Positions 8,996 to 19,036 of a stretch of 64,000 nucleotides of DNA are shown here, one piece after another. Below the pieces are notes generated by a model. The model did no database searches. It saw nothing but the letters and a program-made list of their open reading frames with translations, and had not been told where the DNA came from. Every line of letters begins with the position of its first letter. Within the stretch, counting starts at the first letter, position 1. The translations under genes and the position numbers were made by a program. This DNA comes from Bog-756 sp963699345. Its GTDB lineage: Bacteria; Actinomycetota; Acidimicrobiia; Acidimicrobiales; RAAP-2. The stretch spans positions 62,001 through 126,000 of the forward strand of contig CAVOTL010000005.1 in assembly GCA_963699345.1 (NCBI GenBank), written 5' to 3'.

Positions 8996-10088
8996 TCACC
9001 GGGCCATGCCCACCAGGATGGAGGGAAGCGTGACCACGGCGGCGTGAGGGTGAGCCACAGGGAGAGGGCGAGCAGTCGCTCCGAACGCCAGCTGCAGGCG
9101 ACCGGTCGCCGCCAGCACCGGCAGGAGGGCCCGACCCTCCGCATCGCTCACCGCCACCTCCACCGGTATCCTGGCGAGGGGGAGGGCGACCAGGGGGAGC
9201 AGCACCAGGACCGGCAGCTCGGCGTCGATCACCCCCGCCATGGCCAGGACCCCCCACACCAGCACGCCGGCGAAGGGGAGGCCGACACAGGCCACGTAGC
9301 CCCATCCGCCGACGCGGCGTCCCAGCCGCACGGCCAGCGTGCGCTTGCCGCTGGCCGCGTCCGTGGCGATGTCGCGCAGGTTGTTGGCCAACAGCAGCGC
9401 GGTGGCGAGCAGGCCGACGGCGACGGCCGACCACCACACGGCCGGCCGGCCGAGGTGCTCGGTCTCCACGTAGTAGGTCCCGACGGTGGCCACCAGGCCG
9501 AAGAACACGAAGACGAAGACCTCGCCCAGTCCGGCGTAGCCGTACGGCCGGGAACCGCCGGTGTAGAACCAGCCGGCGAGGAGGCACGCCGCTCCGACCA
9601 GCAGGATCCACCAGGAGGTGACGACGGCGAGCGCCAGGCCGGTGACGCCGGCCACCCCGAAGGCCACCAGCGCGGCCCGCTTGACGGCTTCCGGCGAGGC
9701 GAGGCCCGGAGGCGGTGAGCCGGAGCGGACCGACCCGGGCGTCGTCGGTACCCCGGATGCCGTCCGAGTAGTCGTTGGCGTAGTTGGTGCCGACCTGGAC
9801 GGCGAGCGCCACGATGAGGGCGCCGAGGGCGCGCCACCAGAAGCCGGCCGGGCTGTGCTGGGCCAGGCGGATCGTCACCGTCGACCCGGTGGCACCGGGA
9901 CCGTCGGCGACCACCGAATGGGTGGCACCCTGCGCGGAGGCCACCGCACTGCCCGCCCCGGCGGACACGGAGTGGAGGACGACGACGGCGACATGGTGGA
10001 GCGGGTGGGCGGCGGCCGTCCCCACCACCACCGGCACCAGGGCGGCCGGGAGCGTGCGGGGCCGGGCCCCGAGCCACCACTTGCGCAC
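8996..10088 (-). CDS. menA: MenA, 1,4-dihydroxy-2-naphthoate polyprenyltransferase, frame interrupted
   Basis: UbiA-family membrane prenyltransferase that attaches the isoprenoid tail to DHNA. The start is the GTG at 10088 (VRKWWLGARPRTLPAAL). The first Asp-rich motif is 'NYANDYSDGIRGTD', followed by 'DDARVGPLRLTASG'. The second is 'NNLRDIATDAASGKRTLAVRLG'. Between these lie typical helices and 'FYTGGSRPYGYAGLGEVFVFVFFG'. The frame changes around 9690 and possibly twice near 9080-9050. Between 'PVVVGTA' and 'WWRALGALIVAL' there is an extra Ala/Ser/Gly-rich stretch of roughly 50 residues that a standard actinobacterial MenA lacks. Confidence 0.85.
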
Positions 10089-10139
10089 CGGTCCCGGCGG
10101 GGGCGGGGGCTCCCGACCGGGCGGCCGGAGCGGTGTCGC

Positions 10140-11082
10140 TCACGGGCGGCGGGGGAAACGGCCGAAGTCCGGCGGACGGTGCTCCTGGAAGGCGTTGCGC
10201 CCCTCCTGGCCCTCCTCGCTCATGTAGAAGAGCATGGTGGCGTCACCGGCGAACTGCTGGAGGCCGGCCAGGCCGTCGTCGGCCGCGTGCAGCCCGCCCT
10301 TCAGCATGCGCAGGGCCAACGGCGACAGCGACAGCATCTGGCGACACCAGGCCACCGTCTCGGCCTCGAGGTCGGCCAGGGGCACCACCTCGTTCACCAG
10401 CCCCCACGACTTGGCCGTGGCCGCGTCGTACTGGCGGCAGAGGAACCAGACCTCCTTGGCCCGCTTGAGGCCGATCGTCCGGGCGAGCAGGCTGGCCCCG
10501 TAGCCGCCGTCGAAGCTGCCGACCTTCGGGCCGGTCTGGCCGAACCGGGCGTTGTCGGCGGCGATCGTCAGATCGCACACCAGGTGGAGGATGTGCCCCC
10601 CACCGATGGCGTAGCCGGCCACCATGGCCACCACCGGCTTGGGCAGCCGTCGGATCTGGATCTGGAGGTCGAGCACGTTGAGCCGGCCGATGCCCTGGCG
10701 GGCGACCGCGTCGTCGCCGATGTAGCCGTCGTCGCCCCGGATCTTCTGGTCACCTCCCGAGCAGAAGGCGTCGGGCCCCTCGACCGGTCAGCACCACGAC
10801 CCCGACGGACGGGTCGTCCCGGGCCACGTTGAAGGCGTCGCTGAGCTCGAACAGGGTCTGGGGCCGGAAGGCGTTGCGGACCTCGGGTCGGCAGATGGTC
10901 AGCTTGGCGATCCCCTCGGCCACGTCCATGCGGATGTCCCGGTAGTCCCCCCGCGGCTCCCAGGCCGGGGCCGGCAGCGGGCGGAAGCGGTCGACCGGAT
11001 CGATCGGCGGACCGGTGACGACCGTCTCCACCGGGGACTCCCCCGCCCCTGCGCCATCACCGTCGTGCTCGGGTGCAACCAT
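10140..11082 (-). CDS. menB: MenB, 1,4-dihydroxy-2-naphthoyl-CoA synthase, frame interrupted
   Basis: Crotonase-fold enzyme that cyclises o-succinylbenzoyl-CoA. The N-terminal part contains 'WEPRGDYRDIRMDVAEGIAKLTICRPEVRNAFRP'-type sequence. The central part, once one inserted base near 10785 is removed, reads 'AFCSGGDQKIRGDDGY', the oxyanion-hole loop. The C-terminal part has 'GYAIGGGHILHLVCDLTIAA' and 'FGQTGPKVGSFDGGYG', and ends with the MenB-specific 'RNAFQEHRPPDFGRFPR'. The ATG at 11082 has an AGGAG site 11 bases upstream. A GTG at 11094 is the alternative start. It is divergent from menE across about 40 bases. Confidence 0.9.
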
Positions 11083-11094
11083 TCGACCATTCAC

Positions 11095-11133
11095 TCCTAG
11101 AGTCGCTACTCGTACGATCGCTAGGCTACCCGC
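11095..11133. promoter_or_regulatory. Short divergent promoter region between menB and menE
   Basis: Only about 40 to 50 bases separate the two start codons. On the menE side a TAGGCT hexamer lies 6-7 bases before the ATG at 11134, the distance expected for a -10 element of a leaderless transcript. On the menB side an AGGAG sequence precedes the start. Promoters for both genes must overlap here. The hexamer call is inference from position. Confidence 0.3.
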
Positions 11134-12265
11134 ATGGGTGAGTTGGTAGCGCTCGATCTGCCGGCCGGCCCGGGCTTCGTGGAGGCCCTCCGGGACGTCT
11201 GGGACGACGGTGACGCCGGGCTGCCCGTCGACCCCCGCCTGCCGCCGGCCGGCCGTCGACCGGCTGCTCGGACGCGCTCCGACCGTCCCGGGTGGTCACC
11301 CCCGAGGGTTCGACCGCCCTCGCCGGCGGGGTGGGCGACCGAACCGGGCGACGCGCTCGGTGGTGGCCACCAGCGGGACCACCGGCGAGCCCAAGGGGGT
11401 GGTCCACACCCACGCCTCGGTCGAGGCGTCGGCCCGGGCCACCTCGGCCGGCGCTGGCGGTCGACCCCGACGTGGACCGGTGGGTGGCCTGCCTGCCCCT
11501 CGCCCACATCGGCGGGCTCTCGGTGGTGACCCGCTCGCTGGTGACGGGCACGCCCTGCACCGTCCTCGACCACTTCGACCCGCGGGCCGTGGAGGAACAG
11601 GCCCGGCTCGGGGCGCCACCCTCGTCTCGCTCGTCGCCACCGCCCTCGGGCGGACCGACACGTCGGGCTACCGCGCCGTGCTGCTCGGCGGGGCCGCCCC
11701 GCCGGCGGGCCTGGCGCCCGGCAGTGGTCACCACCTACGGCATGACCGAGACCGGGTCCGGGTGCGTCTACGACGGCCGGCCCGCTCGACGGCGTCGAAC
11801 TCCGCATCGGGGACGGGCGCCTGGGGACCGAGGGCGAGATCCTGGTGCGGGGCCCGATGCTGCTGCGCGCCTACCGCGACGGCACCGATCCGCGGATGGC
11901 GGACGGCTGGTTCCCGACCGGTGACGCCGGGCACCTGGAGGCCGACGGCACGCTCGTCGTGTACGGCCGGATGGCCGAGGTGATCGTGACCGGCGCCGAG
12001 AAGGTGTGGCCGACCCAGGTGGAGGAGGTGCTGGCCCGCCACCCGGGGATCGCCGAGGTGGCGGTGTGGAAGCGGCCCGATCCGGAGTGGGGCGACCGTG
12101 TCGTGGCCTGGGTGGTGCCCGCCCCCGATGCGCCGGCACCCGACCTGGAGGAACTGCGCGACCTGGTCGGCGACCGCATCGCCCGGTGGGCGGCACCGCG
12201 TGAGCTGGTGGTGGTGGAGGCCCTGCCCCGCACCTCGGGGGGCAAGGTCGCGCGGCGCTCGCTGA
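11134..12265 (+). CDS. menE: MenE, o-succinylbenzoate-CoA ligase, frame interrupted
   Basis: Adenylate-forming ligase that activates o-succinylbenzoate before MenB. The AMP-binding motif reads 'ATSGTTGEPKGVVHTHASV', followed by 'VACLPLAHIGGLSVVTRSL', 'TTYGMTETGSGCVYDG', 'DGWFPTGDAGHLEADG' and the C-terminal catalytic Lys region 'PRTSGGKVARR'. The length of about 377 residues matches the short actinobacterial MenE. At least five single-base shifts break the frame between 11240 and 11800. The 3' end is uncertain: TGA at 12263-12265 is the stop in a shifted frame, while the uncorrected frame reads through the next two genes. Confidence 0.85.
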
Positions 12266-12309
12266 GCGGCGTCAGCTGGGGGACGGCGGCGGACCGGTGC
12301 GCCCGGGGA

Positions 12310-13090
12310 TCAGGACAGCGAGCCGTTGGCGATGCAGAGGGAGCCGCCGTCGACCACCAGCGTCTCGCCGGTGATCCACGACGCCGCGTCCGAGCACAGG
12401 AACAGGGCGGCGTTGGCGATGTCCTCGACCACCCCGAGCCGGCGGGTGGGCAGCCGCTTCGAGATCTTCTCCTCGCCCGCCTCCCAGAGGGCCTTGGCCA
12501 GCTGGGTCTTGACCAGTCCGGGGGCGATGGCGTTGACCCGCACCTGGGGGCCGAGCTCTCCGGCCAGCTGCCGGGTGAGGTGGATGACCGCCGCCTTGGA
12601 GACGTTGTACCAACCGATGCCGCCCTCCACCGACATGCCGCCGATCGAGGCGATGTTCAGCACCACCCCACCCCGGTCGGCCATGCCGGCCCGCCACGCC
12701 GACTGGGTCCACTCGAGGTAGCCCGACTGGTTGACCCGGAGGGTCTTGTCGGCCCGACCCCGGTCGATGTCGATGATGGGGCCGTAGTACGGGTTGGTGG
12801 CGGCGTTGTTGACCAGGACGTCGACGGCCCCGAAGAGGTCCACGGTGGCGGCCACGGCGGCGTCGGCCTGGTCGGGGTCGCCGGCGTTGGCCACGCACCA
12901 GGCGACCTCGCCGGCCCCGTCGCCGGCGCGGGAGCGGATCTCGTTCACGGAGGTCTCGAGACCCTCGGCGTTGCGGGACGAGATCATCACCGAGGCGCCG
13001 GCCTCGGCGAAGGCCAGACGCGATGGCCTGTCCGATCCCCCGGGAACCCCCGGTCACCAGTGCCACCTTGCCGTCGAGTCGCAGTTCCAT
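12310..13090 (-). CDS. Short-chain dehydrogenase/reductase (FabG-like), frame interrupted
   Basis: Classical SDR of about 260 residues. From the ATG at 13090 (MELRLDGKVALVTGGSRGIG) it has the Rossmann glycine motif, then 'VDVLVNNAATNPYYGP', the catalytic Ser in 'NIASIGGMSVEGG', the YxxxK motif as 'YNVSKAAVIHLTRQLAGEL', and 'RVNAIAPGLVKTQLAK'. The C-terminus 'DAASWITGETLVVDGG' is typical. One indel near 13020 separates the glycine motif from the rest. It converges on menE with a short gap. The substrate is unknown: sequence cannot separate a 3-oxoacyl reductase from other alcohol dehydrogenases. Confidence 0.85.
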
Positions 13091-13181
13091 GGGCCGCATG
13101 GTATCGGCGGGGCACCCACCCCCCGTGCCTGCACCCCCGCCGGTGTGCCGGAGGCGGACGGACCGTCGCTACCCTGGCGCG

Positions 13182-13648
13182 GTGGACGGCTCCGACCATC
13201 GCCGTCGAGGCCATCGAGACGTACCGCCGCGCCTGGCAGCTGCTCGACGCGGGCGTCCGCACCCCCGACGAGGACGCCGAACTGCTCACCGTGGCCTTCG
13301 CCTCGCGCCACCACTGGCAGGTGGCCGGCGGCTCCCAGCAGTGGATCGTCAGCGACTGGATGGTCTCCCGGGCCGCCGCCGACGTCGGGATCGGCCATCT
13401 GGCCCTGCTGTTCGCCGAGCGGGCCTACGCCGGCGCCCTGGAGGACGGGACTCCGGACTGGCTGCTGGCCTCGGCCGCCGAAGGCGTGGCCCGGGCGTAC
13501 GGCGCGTCGGGCGATCTCGACCAGCGGGACGCCTGGAGCGCCATCGCCGGCTCCCTGGTCAAGGCCATCGGCAACCGGGACGACCGCACCGTCGTGGCCG
13601 GGACAGCTGGCCGAGACGAGCGCCTTCCGCCCCCGGGGCGCCGACTGA
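13182..13648 (+). CDS. Conserved-looking hypothetical protein, frame interrupted
   Basis: About 155 residues with strong coding character: 'IETYRRAWQLLDAGVRTPDEDAEL', 'ASRHHWQVAGGSQQWIVSDW', 'LLFAERAYAGALEDGTPDWLLASAAEGVARAY' and the end 'GQLAETSAFRPRGAD'. The start is probably the GTG at 13182, with a one-base shift just after it. A second shift near 13600 leads to the stop at 13646-13648. The mostly helical, tetratricopeptide-like pattern (AERAYA, AEGVARAYGA) could mean a repeat fold, but I do not recognise a family. It is followed four bases later by the acetyltransferase gene, so the two are likely an operon. Confidence 0.6.
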
Positions 13649-13651
13649 CCC

Positions 13652-14233
13652 GTGGACGAGCCGAGGTTGCCGGTCGTCATCCCCACGCTCCGCCTCGACC
13701 TCGTCTCCCTCGATGCGGACGTCCTGGTGGCGGCCGGAGGCGGCGGGGACCCGTTCACCGGGCAGTTCGGATGGCGCAATCCTGACGGGCTCCTCATCGG
13801 TGACGAGGCGTCCCTGTGCGCCCACTTCGCCCGACGCCTCCGCGACGAACCCCGCCACGCCACCTGGTTGATCCGGGCGATGGTGGATCGGACCGGCGCC
13901 GCCATGGTCGGCCACATCGGTTGCCACTACGCCCCGGACGAGGGGTGCGGTGGAGATCGGGTACACCGTGGCTCCGTCCCGGCGACGCCAGGGGGTGGGC
14001 ACCGAGGCGGTCTCCGGCCTGATGGCCGCGGCCGCCGCCACAGGGCGTGGTGGCCCGGGTCCGGGCGTCGGTGGCGCCGGACAACGCCGCGTCGCTCGGG
14101 CTCCTCGACCACCTCGGTTTCGTCCGTGTGGGCGAACGACCGGACGGCACCGGAGGACGGCTGTGGGTCCTGGAGCGGTCCGTCGCCGACGTCCGCGCCG
14201 TCCCACGGAGACGCCCGGACGGGGCCCGACTGA
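13652..14233 (+). CDS. GNAT family acetyltransferase (RimJ/RimL-like), frame interrupted
   Basis: About 190 residues, starting at a GTG at 13652 directly after the previous stop. The N-terminus 'IPTLRLDLVSLDADVL' resembles RimJ/RimL enzymes. The acetyl-CoA-binding motif A is 'IGYTVAPSRRRQGVGTEAVSGLM', followed by the motif B region 'ARVRASVAPDNAASLGLLDHLGFVRVGERPD'. Frame changes near 13945 and 14045 separate these parts but each is intact. Such enzymes transfer acetyl groups to protein N-termini or small amines, and the substrate cannot be told from sequence. Confidence 0.75.
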   Translation: MDEPRLPVVIPTLRLDLVSLDADVLVAAGGGGDPFTGQFGWRNPDGLLIGDEASLCAHFARRLRDEPRHATWLIRAMVDRTGAAMVGHIGCHYAPDEGCGGDRVHRGSVPATPGGGHRGGLRPDGRGRRHRAWWPGSGRRWRRTTPRRSGSSTTSVSSVWANDRTAPEDGCGSWSGPSPTSAPSHGDARTGPD

Positions 14234-14249
14234 TCACTCGGTGCGCGGT

Positions 14250-14529
14250 TCAGTCGGCGCGGTCCGTGTCCTCCACCAGGGTCGCGTCGCCGCGCCGCGC
14301 CCGCCTCCCTGGGACCGGTGACGCCGGGGGGAACCCGCCCGATATCCCGACCCGAAGGAACCGGAGCACCCGGGTTACCCTCCCGACGGCCCGATCGACG
14401 ACGGGCCACGACGGCGACCGCCGTCACCAGAACCACGGCCAGCAGGGAGGCCGGACGCACCCGGCGACCCGGCGCCTTCGGGTCGACGGCGACCACGGGG
14501 GCGGTTTCGGTCAGGATGACCGTACCCAT
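14250..14529 (-). CDS. Small single-pass membrane protein, hypothetical
   Basis: From the ATG at 14529 the product reads 'MGTVILTETAPVVAVDPKAP', then a basic stretch and one hydrophobic helix 'ASLLAVVLVTAVAVVARRR', then a Pro/Arg-rich tail. After one presumed frame correction near 14310 it ends 'GDATLVEDTDRAD' at the stop at 14250. Length is about 93 residues. It converges on the acetyltransferase gene. No family recognised. Support is only codon pattern and the clean transmembrane segment. Confidence 0.4.
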
Positions 14530-14809
14530 CGGCGCCTCGTCCGCCGGCCGTCGGCGGCTCCTGTGTCCACGCGCGTCTCGCCATGCCGTGGCGTGCCCTC
14601 GAACGGGCCCGGTAAACGCCGCTCACCCGGGACCCTGGTCCCTCACGTCCGCGCCGATCTGGACGCTCCACGGACGGGACGTCAGGATCGTCGACTCGCT
14701 GTCCGGTGGCAAGCGGGTGTGGTTCTCCCTCCTGCTCGACGTCACTCGCTCCCACTGACGCCCCGTCGCACCACCCCCGACCCGCCGACGCCCCGTCGCT
14801 CGGACGCTC

Positions 14810-15946
14810 CTACGACGCGTTGGCGGCCTCGTTGAAGGCGTCGAGCTGGCTGGTGGACTCGATGTACTCCTCGACCCAGCGCTCGATGACCGCGCCGGTC
14901 CTCTCCACCTTCTCGAACTGACCCACCACCTGGCCCACCGGGTTGAAGGCGACATCGACCGTCTGGTCGGGCCACCGGTGGGTGGCGGCCACGGCCATGC
15001 CCGAGACCATGTACTGCAGCGGCATGCCCAGCGGCTCGGGGTTGCCCTCGGTCTGCCATGCCTCGGTCCAGTCGTTCTTGAGCATCCGGCACGGCTTGCC
15101 GGTGAAGGACCGGCTGCGGACCGTGTCACGCGACGTGGCGGAGATGTAGGCGGCCTGCTGGACCGGAGTGTTCTCGGCTTCCTCGACCATGAGCCACTGC
15201 GAACCCGACCAGGCACCCTGGCACCCGAGGGCGAGGGCGGCGGCGATCTGCTGGCCGCTGCCGATGCCTCCGGCGGCCAGCACCGGCCGGGGCGCCACGG
15301 CCTTGACGACCTGGGGCCAGAGCACGATGGAGCCGACCTCGCCGCAGTGGCCGCCGCCCTCGCCGCCCTGGGCGATGATGATGTCCACGTCGGCCTCCGC
15401 GTGCTTCAGGGCCTGGCGGGGCGACCCGCACAGGGCGGCGACCTTGCGGCCCTTGTCGTGGATCATCTTGATGATCTCGGCCGGCGGGGTGCCCAGTGCG
15501 TTGGCGATGAGGGTGACCTTGTCGTGCTGGAGGGCGATCTCCACCTGGGGGGTGGCCGTCGCCTCGGTCCAGCCGAGCAGCTGCAGCGAGTTGTCCGAGC
15601 CGTCATCGGGCAGGGGCACGCCGTGGTCGAGCAGCAGGTTGCGGGCGAAGTCCAGATGCTCCTGGGGGACCATCTTGCGCAGCATGTCGCCGAGCTCCTC
15701 GCCCGACATGTCGGAGTCCATCCCCTCGTACTTGTTGGGGATGACGATGTCGACCCCGTAGGGACGGTCGCCGATGTGCTCGTCGATCCAGTGCAGCTCG
15801 ATCTCCAGCTGCTCGGGGCTGAATCCCACGGCACCGAGGACGCCGAATCCACCGGCCTTGGCCACGGCCACGACCACGTCACGGCAGTGGGTGAAGGCGA
15901 AGATGGGGAGGTCGATACCGAGATCGTCGCAGATGGGGGTGTGCAT
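14810..15946 (-). CDS. Nitronate monooxygenase-like FMN enzyme (2-nitropropane dioxygenase family)
   Basis: Intact 378-residue protein. The ATG at 15946 follows an AAAGGA site. It opens 'MHTPICDDLGIDLPIFAFTH' and continues with 'AVAKAGGFGVLGAVGFSPEQL', the family's N-terminal barrel strand. The FMN phosphate loop and general-base region is 'AQGGEGGGHCGEVGSIVLWPQVV', followed by 'PVLAAGGIGSGQQIAAALALG', a typical TIM-barrel phosphate grip. The family oxidises alkyl nitronates or reduces enoyl substrates. This long subgroup is common in actinobacteria and its true substrate is not known. Its strand and spacing suggest a single-gene unit. Confidence 0.85.
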   Translation of the reverse strand: MHTPICDDLGIDLPIFAFTHCRDVVVAVAKAGGFGVLGAVGFSPEQLEIELHWIDEHIGDRPYGVDIVIPNKYEGMDSDMSGEELGDMLRKMVPQEHLDFARNLLLDHGVPLPDDGSDNSLQLLGWTEATATPQVEIALQHDKVTLIANALGTPPAEIIKMIHDKGRKVAALCGSPRQALKHAEADVDIIIAQGGEGGGHCGEVGSIVLWPQVVKAVAPRPVLAAGGIGSGQQIAAALALGCQGAWSGSQWLMVEEAENTPVQQAAYISATSRDTVRSRSFTGKPCRMLKNDWTEAWQTEGNPEPLGMPLQYMVSGMAVAATHRWPDQTVDVAFNPVGQVVGQFEKVERTGAVIERWVEEYIESTSQLDAFNEAANAS

Positions 15947-16217
15947 GGTTTCCTTTCGTGGCGATCGCCGTTCCGTGCCCGGCGACCCGTGGCCGACCGC
16001 GTCCGTGACGCCGGCGTGCTCCCGAAGGTACTCGCCTGGACCGCACGGTCGAGGTGAGCACCGAGCGAGGGTCCGCCTTGCGGTCGGCGGGCGCCGGAAG
16101 CCGGTTGATTCCGACGCGTCCGGAACGGCTCGTCCGGAGGCCTCACGGCGTCCGGAGGGCGTCGCCTCGACGTGGAGGGTCGCGGCCGGACCCCGGCGGT
16201 ACCGCTGACGGACGCCC

Positions 16218-18305
16218 GTGCCCACTCGTCGAGACCGCCGGCCGGCGAAACCAGCCCCTACCTGCGACAACACCCGACAACCCGGTCGACTGGTACCCGT
16301 GGGGCGAGGAGGCGTTCGCCAGGCGGCCGCCGAGCTCGACCGCCCGATCTTCCTGTCGGTCGGGCTACTCGGCCTGCCACTGGTGCCACGTGATGGCCCA
16401 CGAGTCGTTCGAGGACGCAGCCGTCGCCGAACGGCTGAACGCCACCTTCGTCAGCATCAAGGTCGACCGCGAGGAGCGTCCCGACGTCGATGCCGTCTAC
16501 ATGGAGGCGGTCCAGGCCATCACCGGCTCCGGCGGCTGGCCCATGAGCGTGTTCCTCACGCCCGACGGGCGCCCCTTCTACGGCGGCACGTACTTCCCAC
16601 CCACCGACCTCCAGGGCCGCCCCTCGTTCACCACCGTCCTCCACGCCCTCACCGACATCTGGGACAACCGCCGGGGCGAGGTCGAGGAACAGGCCGACGA
16701 GCTGGCCCGGGCGATCGCCCAGCGCTCGGTCATCGAGACCCGACCCGGGGCCACCTCCCTCCTCGACGGCCTCGACGCCGGCGGGCCACCCGACCTGTTG
16801 ACGCCGGCGGTCGACGAGCTCGAGCGCGCGGTTCGACCCCGAGTGGGGTGGCTTCGGCGGCGCCCCCAAGTTCCCCCAGCCGACCCTGGTCGACCTGGCC
16901 CTGCGCCAGTCCGTCCGGCTCGGGATCGGGCGGCGGCGCCGAGCGGGCGGCCGCCCTCGCCATCCGGACCCTGGACGCCATGGCCGCCGGTGGGATCCAC
17001 GACCACCTGGGCGGCGGCTTCGCCCGGTACGCCACCGACACCGAGTGGCTGGTCCCCCACTTCGAGAAGATGCTCTACGACCAGGCCGGCCTGCTGCGGG
17101 CCTACCTGCACGGGTGGCAGGTGACCGGCGACCCCGCCTATCTGGGCGTGGCCGAGGGGATCGTCGCCTACGTCACCCGGGACCTGACGGCCCCCGAGGG
17201 CGGGGTGTACTCGGCGGAGGACGCTGACTCCGAGGGGGTCGAGGGGAGGTTCTACGTCTGGACCCCCGACCAGGTGGAGGGGGCGGTGGGCGACCCGGAC
17301 GTGGCGGCGGCGGTGACCGAATGGTTCGCAATCACCCCGGCGGGCAACTTCGAGGGGGCCACCATCCTGCGCCGGCCGGTGGGCGCCCCTCTGGCCGGGC
17401 CACGATCCGTCGAGGAGGGCCGGCGCCGCCTGCTCGCCGACCGCGCCACCCGCGTCCGACCCGGCCTCGACGACAAGGTGCTGACCGAGTGGAACGCCAT
17501 GTACGCCTCCGCCCTGGCCGAGGCGGCCGGCGGCCGCCGGGCGGACCGACTGGGCCACCGCCGCGGTCGGGATCGGTGAGTTCCTCTGGGCCAACCTCCG
17601 CGACGCCGGACGGCCGATGGCTGCGGAGCTGGCAGCGCGAAGGGGGCGCCCGGCACCTCGCCTACGCCGCCGACCACGCCTGGGTGGTCGACTGCTGCAC
17701 CCGATTGGCCGAACTCACCGGGAGGGCGGTCTGGACCGAGCGGGCCGTCGCCACCGCCGACGCCCTGGTCGCCCGGTTCGCCGACGCCGAGGGTGGGGGG
17801 TTCTTCACCACCGCCGTCGACGCCGAACAGCTCATCGTCCGCACCAAGGACGTCTTCGACGGTGCCACCCCGTCGGCCAACGCCGTGGCCGCCCTGGCCC
17901 TCGCCCGTCTGGGGGCGCTGACCGGTGACACCACCTACACCACGCTGGCCCGGGGGGTGGTCGACCTCATCGGCGACCTGTTGACCCGCCACCCGACGGC
18001 CTTCGCCCACACGGTGCTGACCGCCGACCTCCTGGCCCACGGGACCGACCGAGGTCCTGGTCACCGGGGACCGCCCCGACCTGCTGGCCGAGGTCCGCAG
18101 CCGATGGCTGCCCGACGCCGTCCTGGCCTGGGGCGAGCCCACCGGCTCCCCCCTGTGGGACGGCCGCGAGCCGGGCTTCGCCTACGTCTGCCGCGACTAC
18201 GCGTGCCGCGTGCCGGCCGCCGACGCCGACGTCCTGGGCGCCCAGCTGGCGGACGTGGCCGACCTAGGGACGGCGGGCCAACGCCTGCTAGACAGAGCCC
18301 CGTGA
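16218..18305 (+). CDS. DUF255 thioredoxin-domain protein (YyaL/SSP411 type), frame interrupted
   Basis: A reconstructed protein of nearly 700 residues. The N-terminal thioredoxin-like domain contains 'GETSPYLRQH', 'FLSVGYSACHWCHVMAHESFED' (a CxxC motif) and 'IKVDREERPDVDAVYMEAVQAITGSGGWPMSVFLTPDG'. The C-terminal alpha/alpha barrel includes 'GGIHDHLGGGFARYATD', 'PHFEKMLYDQAGLLRAYLHGWQ', 'SAEDADSEGVEGRFYVWTPDQ' and 'PGLDDKVLTEWNAMYASALAEA'. At least six single-base shifts (both insertions and deletions) break it. Its stop overlaps the next start (TGATG at 18303-18307), so translation is coupled. The start is likely the GTG at 16218, with a GTG at 16172 as alternative. The enzymatic role of the family is unsettled. 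Confidence 0.85.
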
Positions 18306-19027
18306 TGGCCACGCACTCCTCCCGGACGCCGCGCAACGGAACGGCCCGCGACGTGGCGCGGGCGGTGAAGCACCGCGACCAGATCGCCGTCGAGGGCGGC
18401 ACCTCGCTCACCCTGCTGGTGCTGGCCTGCCACGAGGAGGACACCACCGGCGTCGACCTGGCGTCCGGGGCGCTCGTCCGCGTGCGGGTCGACTGGCCCG
18501 ACGAGCACGGCCCCGACCTCGCCCCGTTCGACGTGGTGGAGACACTGCTGGCCGACGAGCCCGAGCGCGACGACCTGGCCCAGCCCGAGGCGGTGACCGC
18601 CACCGGTCTGCCCCGCCACCTCGGGACCCTGCACGGCCGCCAGGTCCGCCGCCTGCTCCACCAACTGGCCGCCCCGGTGGAGGAACACGTCCTCGGGTTC
18701 CCGGGGGCGTCGGCGCCCTACTGGGAGTTCAAGGGCTTCCGGCCGTCGCTGGCCCTCATCGAGCCGACCAAGGGACCGGTGCTGTTCCGCCGGATCGGCG
18801 ACCGGACCGCCTGGGTCCGGTTCGGCTGGGGCCGCAGCGACAACTGGCTGCCGGTCGAGGACCCCCGTCTGGAGCGGGCGCTCGACGTGGCCCGGCGGGA
18901 CCGGCTCCAGGGCAAGGACCTGGCGTCCGCCCTCGGGTTCAAGCCCCACTACCTGGTGGCGGCCGTCTCCACGCCCCGGGAGGGCCACTGCTACAAGACG
19001 GTCCGGGCCCTGCTGCCCCGGAGCTGA
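18305..19027 (+). CDS. Hypothetical protein coupled to the DUF255 gene
   Basis: Intact 240-residue protein starting at the ATG that shares a base with the upstream stop codon. I recognise no domain. Visible features: a basic N-terminus ('RDVARAVKHRDQIAVEGGTS'), a strand-rich part ('TSLTLLVLACHEEDTTGVDL'), an aromatic, basic C-terminal half ('APYWEFKGFRPSLALIEPTK', 'TAWVRFGWGRSDNWLPVEDP') and a C-terminus 'REGHCYKTVRALLPRS'. It has no signal peptide or membrane helix. Coupled translation suggests it works with, or is dosed with, the thioredoxin-domain protein. Confidence 0.7.
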   Translation: MATHSSRTPRNGTARDVARAVKHRDQIAVEGGTSLTLLVLACHEEDTTGVDLASGALVRVRVDWPDEHGPDLAPFDVVETLLADEPERDDLAQPEAVTATGLPRHLGTLHGRQVRRLLHQLAAPVEEHVLGFPGASAPYWEFKGFRPSLALIEPTKGPVLFRRIGDRTAWVRFGWGRSDNWLPVEDPRLERALDVARRDRLQGKDLASALGFKPHYLVAAVSTPREGHCYKTVRALLPRS

Positions 19028-19036
19028 CCGATCGGG

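Noticed and set aside
6402..12300. Decay of the menaquinone pathway into pseudogenes
   Set aside because: All five genes are broken in the same way as essential dnaE and tyrS, with motifs intact on both sides of each break, so sequence error is more likely than decay.
11845..13785. A single 646-codon plus-strand frame running from menE into the next genes
   Set aside because: Only its first 140 and its last residues show real family sequence. The middle is antisense to the SDR gene. An indel removed the true menE stop.
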